Source: Pipra filicauda
Lineage: Eukaryota > Chordata > Aves > Passeriformes > Pipridae
Direction: 5' to 3'
Assembly (NCBI RefSeq): GCF_003945595.2
Contig: NW_024104415.1
Coordinates: 855,458 to 919,457 of the forward strand
Length of the DNA stretch: 64,000 nucleotides
The notes below the pieces were generated by a model, which had not been told where the DNA came from, did not search any database, and saw only the letters and a list, made by a program, of their open reading frames with translations. Below are positions 37,601-46,600 of this stretch, piece by piece (within the stretch, counting starts at the first letter, position 1; every line of letters begins with the position of its first letter). A program made the position numbers and the translations under genes.

Positions 37601-40600
37601 GAAAATATTAAATGTGTGTTATGGCCATTTAGATTAAAAAATAAACCATTTAATTACAGGTTAATATTGTGCATATATCTGTTGGCTTAACATAAGCCAG
37701 GCCCATCCTAGAGAGGTCTGGGAGCCTCAGATGGAGCTGAGTGAGGGGGACAAGGAGTCACAACTTCACCTTTGCCATCAGGGAATGTTTTCTGCAGAAA
37801 ATAAAAGCATCAAATTTGTATTGGTGGCCAATACTTCGTAAAAAAAGCCTTTGCTGCTTGAATGAGGAGCAAGAAAGTTCTAACTCACTGGTAATGGCAG
37901 ACTGCACATTGAAATGTGGGATTTCAACCAAATTTGTTTCTCTGAGTCATGTTAAATGAATTTTCTCTTTTCTCTCATCATTCATTATTCTCATGATTTC
38001 TCTCCTATGCCTTTCAAGCCCTCCTGCTTGCAGAGGGTCCCCCAGCAATGTGGTCACATGTTAATGAAATACTGGGGGAATTAGGAGGATTTCTGTTGTA
38101 GCAATAGTGTGGTGCAGTTTATTTAACTGGGTTAGTGACTGAACTGAAGCTGAGGAGGGGTTGTTTGGTGACTAAAGGCTGCCCTACATTTGTGCAACAG
38201 ACCCCGTCGCAGCAGAGCAGCATCCTGGACAACGGGCAGGACGAGGTGTCCGTGGGCAGCCAGTGGAACCCGTACCCGCTGGGGCGGCGGGACGTGCCCC
38301 CCGACACTGTCACCAAGAAGGTAAGGAAGGGATCCTGGAGCGGATCCTGCTCCCAGCACCTCTCCAAGAAGGAGAGGAGGTGTATGAGGACACCCCTGGT
38401 TTTGTTTCAAGGCTTAAAGCAATAATTGTTGGTAATTCAGGGCGTGTTTTGCCCATTTTTGTGTGGTTTGTGTGGTTCCATCTCTGGTGTGTGCAGCGGG
38501 CACAGAGGGCTGGGCAGGTGCGTTCCTGTCCCTTGGCCTGCAGAGTCTCATCAAATGTTTCATTTCAATGACAATCATAACAAATGACGTGTTGGGATGG
38601 TGCCAGCCCAGCTCTGAACAGGCACAGCCATTTCATTGATAAACTCACCAGAAATGGGTCTAATTTCTGGTACCTTGTGGTGGATGTTGAATTCCAGTAA
38701 TTGGAGCTGAACTGGTCATGTGCAAACATTGGCTGCTCCCTCCCAGCCCCAGCTTGGCTCATCCACTCAGGAACTGCTGGGTTTGGCTGCTCTAATTGCA
38801 AAGCTGGAGAATGGAGGGTCCTGACAAACTCAGCTGTGTTTGGAGTCGGTGTTGGGAGGTGGAGCTGCACATGGGATAATTACAGTGGTTGTTGTCTGCA
38901 TAGAGATCCAACCAGCTCATCCCTGGAGTGAAGTCCTAGGGGTGAATAACACCAGTGAAAGTCATGGTGTGTACACTGATAACTGCTGTGTGATTAACTC
39001 TCAGCTGATGAGGAAGGACCTCCTTTCACAGCTTTTATCCAAGGCAGTGGCAGAAGCAGCAACCCTTGGCTTCACAGAGAGGTGCAACCACAGGTCCATG
39101 TGTACAGGAGGATTGCTGGAGGATGGGAGATGGAAATTGCACCTCCCAGGCCCAAGAGGAGGAGGAAGAGGAGGAGGAGGGGGTGCCATGACGGGGTGTG
39201 GTGGAGTTGGCTCTGACAGCCAAGTTATTTATCATCTGATATGCAAGAAATGAGGATGAGAAATGTAAGACAAGCCATTTCTTGTCTTCACTGGCATTTT
39301 GGGCTAAAACCTGTGTTGGTCCGTTCCCAGTCGGACACTGTTGTTGTCTTACATTTGTGCACCATCAGTGCACAGTCAGTGCTGTAACAGTTCACCATCA
39401 ACAGAGCACCATCAGGACTGTAATAAATTCAACTGCAGATTCTCTTTTGTTCTGAATATTTCAGTATCTGGCTGCTCCCATGGGATAAGTACAAACATTG
39501 CTTCACTCAGCAGATCTGTCATTACACCCACTGCCAGCTACTCCAACTGTACCGTAAATATTGGACACCGAGCTGAAAATAATTAACTTTTGTGCTGGAT
39601 GATAAGTAAAGAATACAGATGAAACTGGGGAAGCAGTCTGCATAATAGAGATCTTTTCTGCAGAAGAAATAATTTCCATTTCCATGAGAAGCAGCTTATC
39701 CCCCTCCAGAAGAGCCATGGTGTGAATCCACAAGCAGGAGTGATAACAATCTCCTCAAAGTCTATTAACAGCAGAGAGAAAATGAATTCTGAGAGCTGTT
39801 TACTCACCTTCCTCAGGAGGGATTTGTAATGTGCTGGTGTGACAACACTCATCTCTCCAAGCAAAGTCACCTCCAATGTCTTGGTTTTCCAGCATCTGGG
39901 GATTAGAATCCAGCAACTATTTGAAGTCATTCAGAAACTCTTCTATAGAATTGAAGTTCAACATAGCAAACAATTAAATGTGCAAATATAAATTGTAATA
40001 TCTTTTGGTTTTCCACTAACTGGGCTCCTGCAGAGCTGAGTCACTGTGTGGTAGAGCTGTGCTTGGGAAATCGTGGTAAGAAGAGTTGAGAGTTGTTTTT
40101 CCAAGGGGAAGGGTGTGTATGGCGGATGGATGGACTGTGTACTTATGCTGATGTAGAATCATGGGATCATTTAGCTTAGAAAAGATCTCCAAGATCATTG
40201 AGTCCAGTCATTAACTGGTATCTAACTGTATATAGACACTAATACACATTCCCAAATTTCCCCCACACAGACCTACTCTGTGTGTAGTGATGGCTGTTTC
40301 TGTCAGTGAGCTGGGAATGCTGCACAGGCATCACTACTTCATTAACTGGGCTGTGGGTGGTTGTTTCCATCCTTCTTGCTGTTCATAATGCAGATTAAAT
40401 GCCCATTTTACCTCAAGTCCATAATTTATGGGCTAGTTCTCCTATGGCAAAATTGGATATTTTAATCTCCCAATTGAATAATCCACTGATTTATTAAAAG
40501 ACCGTTAAAAGCCTGCAGTATTTAGGCTTCCTGGAAAATGACTTTTACTGTTGTGTCCACAAGACAGAAACACAAGACAGGAGCCATCCTTCCTTGGCTG

Positions 40601-43600
40601 GTATTAGCAAAAGACCAAGTTGATGTAAATGCAGTATTTAACTTTTCTCTACCAAATATTGGAGCTTCAAACCAGCAGATGTTGTCACAGAAATGTTATC
40701 ACAGAAATTTGATTGGTTATATTTGGTAAAAGCCACGTTTGGTCACAGGACAAGGCACAGGTTTTAAATGCTGGTGCTCTCCATACCCAGAGCATAACCT
40801 TGGTCAGTGTCTGTGTCTGTTACAGATCTTATTCCAAATTATCCTCAGATAAACCAAACATTCCAGTATCTTCATAGTGGGCTGTATTAAATTATTCACC
40901 CTCCTTTGATTTATTAAATGTTTTCAGTTCACAAAACACCCTGAGCAGAAATGTGGATGTGACATGAGGAGAAAAATACTTTATGTTTATTAAATGGCTG
41001 ATTCTCCCCAAACTTCCCAGGTCCCCGGTGCCATGGGCATGTCCCTGCTGCTTTTAATCCTGGTTTTCCCAGCTGTGCTCCAAAGGCAAACCTCTGCTGG
41101 GGCTCAGGTTTGCTTGGCCCCAACTGTGAGTTTAATAATCATTTCCTTTCAGCCTCCTGCCTTTGTGGCTTAACGGGTTGCATTGCCCACAGGCAGGTAG
41201 CCACATCCAGACCCTCATGGGATCCCAGAGCCTGCAGCACCGGAGCCGGGAGCAGCCCTACGAGGGGAGCATGAACAAGGTCACCATCCAGCAGTACCAG
41301 CCACCCCTGCCCATACAGATCCCGGCAGCCCAGAGCTCCCGAGCCCCCCAGACCGGGCGGTGCCTCATCCAGACCAAGGGCCAGCGGAGCACCGACGCCT
41401 ACCAGGAGCAGGTGAGAGGGGCTGCACTGCAGCTTCAGGACAGAGATGTTCCTGTGTTTTCCAAGGTGTCCATGGGACAAGGGAGCCTTGGGCAGGAATG
41501 GGGCAGCTGAGCTGGGCAGCCCAGGGAGCTCTGGTTGATCTGGGAGAGCACTGGTTGTACTGGGGGAACTCTGGATGGACTGGGGGAGCTCTGGTTGGAG
41601 TGGGGGAGCTCTGGTTGGGCTGGAGACAGGCTGGATCCATCCCCTTCCCCAGCACCAGCCATCAATACCCATTTTCTCTTGGACTGATCAAGTAACACCG
41701 TTTGCCACTGAAGTCCCTGAGCAGAACTGGCATCACAGGGTCACACCGAATTAATTTGCAGCTTCTACCTGTTCCCCAGTAACCCAGTTCAGTGTCAACA
41801 GGCAGGTTATTTTATAATATGCTAATCTGCTCAGATCTGCCTAGTGAAAGGCCATCTGCAGCCCCAGTGCCCCCAGCACTGGGGATTTCCTTCATTAAGT
41901 GATCCTGTCCTCATTATATTTGGCCTTAATGACTGAAATACCTGTTTGGGGCCCCTGACTTTGCTGAATGAGGTGCAGAACAATCAGTAAGCCTTTCTCT
42001 TGTGTAAAGTGCTGGTCAAGCCACGTGAGCAGCTCCCTGTATTACATCCCTGATGTTCAGAACCAGTTGCTGGTGTGGCTCGAGGATGTGCTAAGCCCAG
42101 CTCAGTGCACAGTCATTAAGCTCCTCTGAAGTAATTTTTATTTTATATTCAATGACCCAATGCTATTTAGAGTCATCCTGACTAAAAGAGAAAGTTCAGC
42201 ACTGTCTCCTGGGGCAGAGTGGATGGTGTTCAGTGCAGGTTGTGGGCCTGTGCCCTGACCTGGCAATGCTCTGAAGATCCCTGAGCTTTGAGTATTTATC
42301 CCTTGCTTTGTCCGAGGGGTGCTGCACATGTGACTCCTTCTGGAAAAATAAAATTGCACAGATTAAGCCTCACTGACAGGTTTATCCCAATGTTTAAGTG
42401 AAAAATTTGACCAATGTGAACATCTCACAGGTCTAAAGGGGTTTTTTTCTCCTTGAAAACGAAACTTTAAAATCCATGCAAAAATCTATGAACGATAGGG
42501 AATATTATGGTATCACTGTGTGCTAAAATCATGCCAGTACTTCCAGTTCATAGCAATGTTTCATGGACTTTCCCCACGTTGTGCAGTGCAGGGCTCATCT
42601 CATCCCGCTGATGGTGAACGGGATGTGTGGGAAGAAGGATGCTGTGGTTTAGGAAGAGTTTAATGTTGGCATCCACTTACCCTGCCCTGTCTTTCTAACC
42701 TAGTTTTGTGTGAGGATAGAGAAGAATCCTGGCCTGGGGTTTAGTATCAGTGGTGGAATAAGTGGACAAGGAAATCCATTCAAACCTTCCGATAAGGTAT
42801 GTTGGGAATTTCTCTCTACCTGGTCCTTATTTTAGAGTGGAGACGTGGAGAACATGAGTGAGATGTTTATAGAGATGTGGAGAATATGAGTGAGATGTTT
42901 ATGTCCTTCTGTTGTGATTATTGAAAGACTTTTCCCCACACTTGGCTTTTTTTTTGTTTTATTTTGTTTTGGGGGGGTTTTTTGTGTGTTGTTTGCTTGC
43001 TTTTCCCAGTTAATGAAAATGAGAGAATCAAACATCAATCCCATGGGTGTCTGCCCCATATTCCATGTCTAAGAATTTTTCAGGTTGTTTTCTGGAGAAT
43101 TGTCTCTCTCACTTTTAAGAGTCACTTTTGGCCCTGATTTAAACTTTTAACTAAATTAACACCAAACCAGCGTACCAGTAGCTGGAATGCCAGGATTTGT
43201 AGCTGCTGTGTCAAATAAAACCAGTCTGGCCTGTAAACTGGAGATCACTGGATCCTTACAGACCCCATGGCACCAGTTATCTTCTGCACTGGGAATTAAG
43301 AATGTCCCCATGAGGAACACGGTGGTCAGGGAGACTCAGGATTCATTCTGGGAATTGCAAGTCTAAGATAGGTCTCTGTGTGATAAAAGGAAGCCTAGAA
43401 AAACTCTACCACCTGGTGATTCCCAGCTCCAGGGGCTGTAGGATTAGGAAATGGACTCTTAGACCTGTGAATTTGTTTGTTTAGTGCAATAAAACTGAGT
43501 GGAGTTTGTTGGAAAATGAGCACTTTGGGCACCTCTCTGTTGAACACGTTCCTAGAGTTGATGTCCTTTGATAATCCTGGATTCTGTTTGCAGAGACAGT

Positions 43601-46600
43601 CAGAACTTCCATAAGTGTGGAGAATGTTTTGCAAATGATGAAGTTTTATGAAACTCTCTTTTAATCTCTTTTCAAAACTTTGAGATCTGCCTGCAAATTA
43701 AAGAAATCAATTCCCCACCTTTCTGAATTACAACAGAAAACTGACTGGGAATGTAAAATAGGCTTGGAAATACCAACCAGTCTGAATTCCTGGTCAAAGG
43801 AAAGTGTCCTTGCCCATTGCAGGGGGTGGAACCAGAGGGCTTTTAAGATCCCTCCCAACCCAAACCAGTCTGGGATTCTGGGATTGATAATCCTTGTTTT
43901 GAACTTCCAGAGTAGTTCCATGTAATGTACATAAAACTCAGGAATTTTAACTACTGTCCTTTAAAACGTTCTCATTTTGAGTGTCCTTGGAGACTTCACT
44001 CTGGAATTACACTTTATAACATCAGGGCCTGGTTTTGCACAGTTGAAGGTGGGATGGTAGAATTAAACTGGACTTTCCTGGCTGTCACTTGGCTGAAGTG
44101 ACTAAAGGAGGGTCCCTGTTCCACTCTGAATGTGTCTGGAGCAGGGCAGGAACAGCTGGAGATAGAACTGGTTTTCCCACTCACAGGAATGCAGCTCAGG
44201 GAGTGATGGGAGGGGAATTAATAGTTAAAGGGTTTTTCTGTATTGTTACTCTGAACCATCACTTCCCACACTGTGATACCAGATTTGTCATATTTTAAAT
44301 GAAATGCTGATGTCACTGGGATGAGAGGACAGGAGAAGCCATGGAGAAGCTACCATTCCTTTGACACAGCAGAACCCTGCCACAAGTTCATGGCACAGGG
44401 ATGAGGTTTCAGCAGCCCATGGCTCTGCTCCCAAGGAGCTTGTGTTTCATACTGGGAATACGGGGCAGGGCCTTGCTCAGGAGACTGTAAAATCCCTCAG
44501 GGATGCACATGATGGTGGTGCCAAGCAGGGATTTCCCTGGTGTCCCTGGGAGCGATGGGAATGTTCACATTTAGTCTTGGATTCCCGTTGGAGCAGGGAG
44601 AGCACAGAACTGAGGGGCCAGGGCTGATGAGCTGTGTGGGAGTTTAATGTGCTCATCAGCTGGAACCAAGCTTTGATTTGGGGGTTTATTAACAGATTTT
44701 ACTGAAATTCTGAAAACAAATCTACAACTATCCTTTATTTTTAATAACTTTTCCTCTTTTAGAGCCTTTTCACTGCTCAGACACCGGATTAAAGGTCTGT
44801 CCCACAGCCCATGGAACTGAAGATCTCAAGGGCTGAATAATCAACTGCTTTCTAGACATTTTTTAAGCTTTTTTCTTTCCTAGAGGAAGCAAACAAAGGT
44901 TACTGTGTAGATTATGGTACAGATTATTCTAATAAATTAATGCTTGCTCCATTTTAATTACCCTCTTGATAACCCTGCCACTCTATTCATATTGGACAAT
45001 ATTTTGTGAGGTGGAATCTTAGTTAAAAATGACCCACTGTTATATTTATTGGGTGAAGTAGCTGAAGCTGCTAGAAGCCCAACCTAGTGTTTGATTACAA
45101 ACAGATTAAAATGGAGTTTGGTGTTTAGCCCAAGTCTATAAAGCCCCCAGATCCCAGTTAGGGACGCACCTGTATTTTGGGCTGTAGGTCTCGGAGATGG
45201 CATCCTAACCTGTGTTACTTTGACTTATAGGGTATCTTTGTTACTAGGGTTCAGCCTGACGGCCCCGCGTCCAGCCTGCTCCAGCCCGGGGACAAGATCC
45301 TGCAGGTACAGGGGGAGGGACTGCTGGGGGGCTGAGGGCAGCTCAGAAATGCAGTGGTGCTGGTGCAGGCCTGAAGTTGTGTCAGGGCAAGTTCAGGTTG
45401 GATCTCAGGAAAAGTTTCTTCCTGCAGAGGGTGGTTGGGCACTGAACAGGCTCCCCAGGGCAGTGGTCACAGCACCAAGGCTGACAGAGCTCCAGGAGTG
45501 TTCACATGATCCTCTGGAGCACGTGGTGTGAGTCTTGGGGATGGTCCTGTGCAGGGCTGAGGGTTGGACTCAACGGTCCTCATTGGTCCCTTCCAACTCA
45601 GGATATTCTGTGATTCTGTGAGTTAACTGACAGTTCTGTTATTATATAAACTATTATATATAGTTTAATATTGATTTATAGCAGAGTTACTTGCAGAACT
45701 TTTTGTCCAGGTGGCCAAGAAGGCCAGTGACACCTGGTTTGTATCAAAAATAGTGTGGCCACAGCCCCGGAGCACTGATGTCCCCCTGCACTGGGCACTG
45801 CTGAGGTACCTCCAGTCCTGGGGTCAGTTCTGGGCCCCTCAGACAAGAGACACAGTGAGGGACTGGGGCATGTCCAGAGAAGGGAATGGAGCTGGGGAAG
45901 GGTCTGGAGCATCAGGAGCAGCTGAGGGAGCTGGGGGGGCTCAGCCTGGGAAGGAGGCTCAGGGGGGACCTGGAGCAGGTGTGGCCATGGGGCCTGATCC
46001 CCTTCCTGAACTGTGTCCATTATCCTGGAGAATGGTGGATCTTCTACTTGGGCCTATTAAGCACAGTCAGTGAACTGTGGGTAATTATGTTTAACATTTG
46101 ACTTTTGAAATAATTTTGGAACAGACAAGAAAGAGATTATTATAGTGAGATTTAATCAACAGAACAGCTTATAAATACTTCCCTCTTTATCTCTGTATCC
46201 AAACGGAGCCCATCCTGCCCATGCATGCAGCACGGCACCTGGAATATGGAAACCTTACATCCCAGAGTTATGCTTCCTCAGGAAACACACAAACTATCCC
46301 AGAGTTACAGGATCATTTCAGTTGGAATGAAGTATTCACTGGAGCCTCCAGTCCAGCCCCTGCTCGAAGTCAACGGAGGGCGAGAGAAACGTGTGCTCAG
46401 TGTTTGTGGGATCCTCATGTGTTCATTATTTATTTTAGCTTTTCATTTCCATCCACCCCTTTGTTACCCCAAAATGAAGCCACTATAGAGCTTTTTCCTG
46501 TGTTTGTCCCTGTTGCAGGCCAATGGACACAGCTTTGTACATATGGAACATGAGAAGGCTGTGCTTCTACTGAAGAGTTTCCAGAACACAGTAGACCTTG

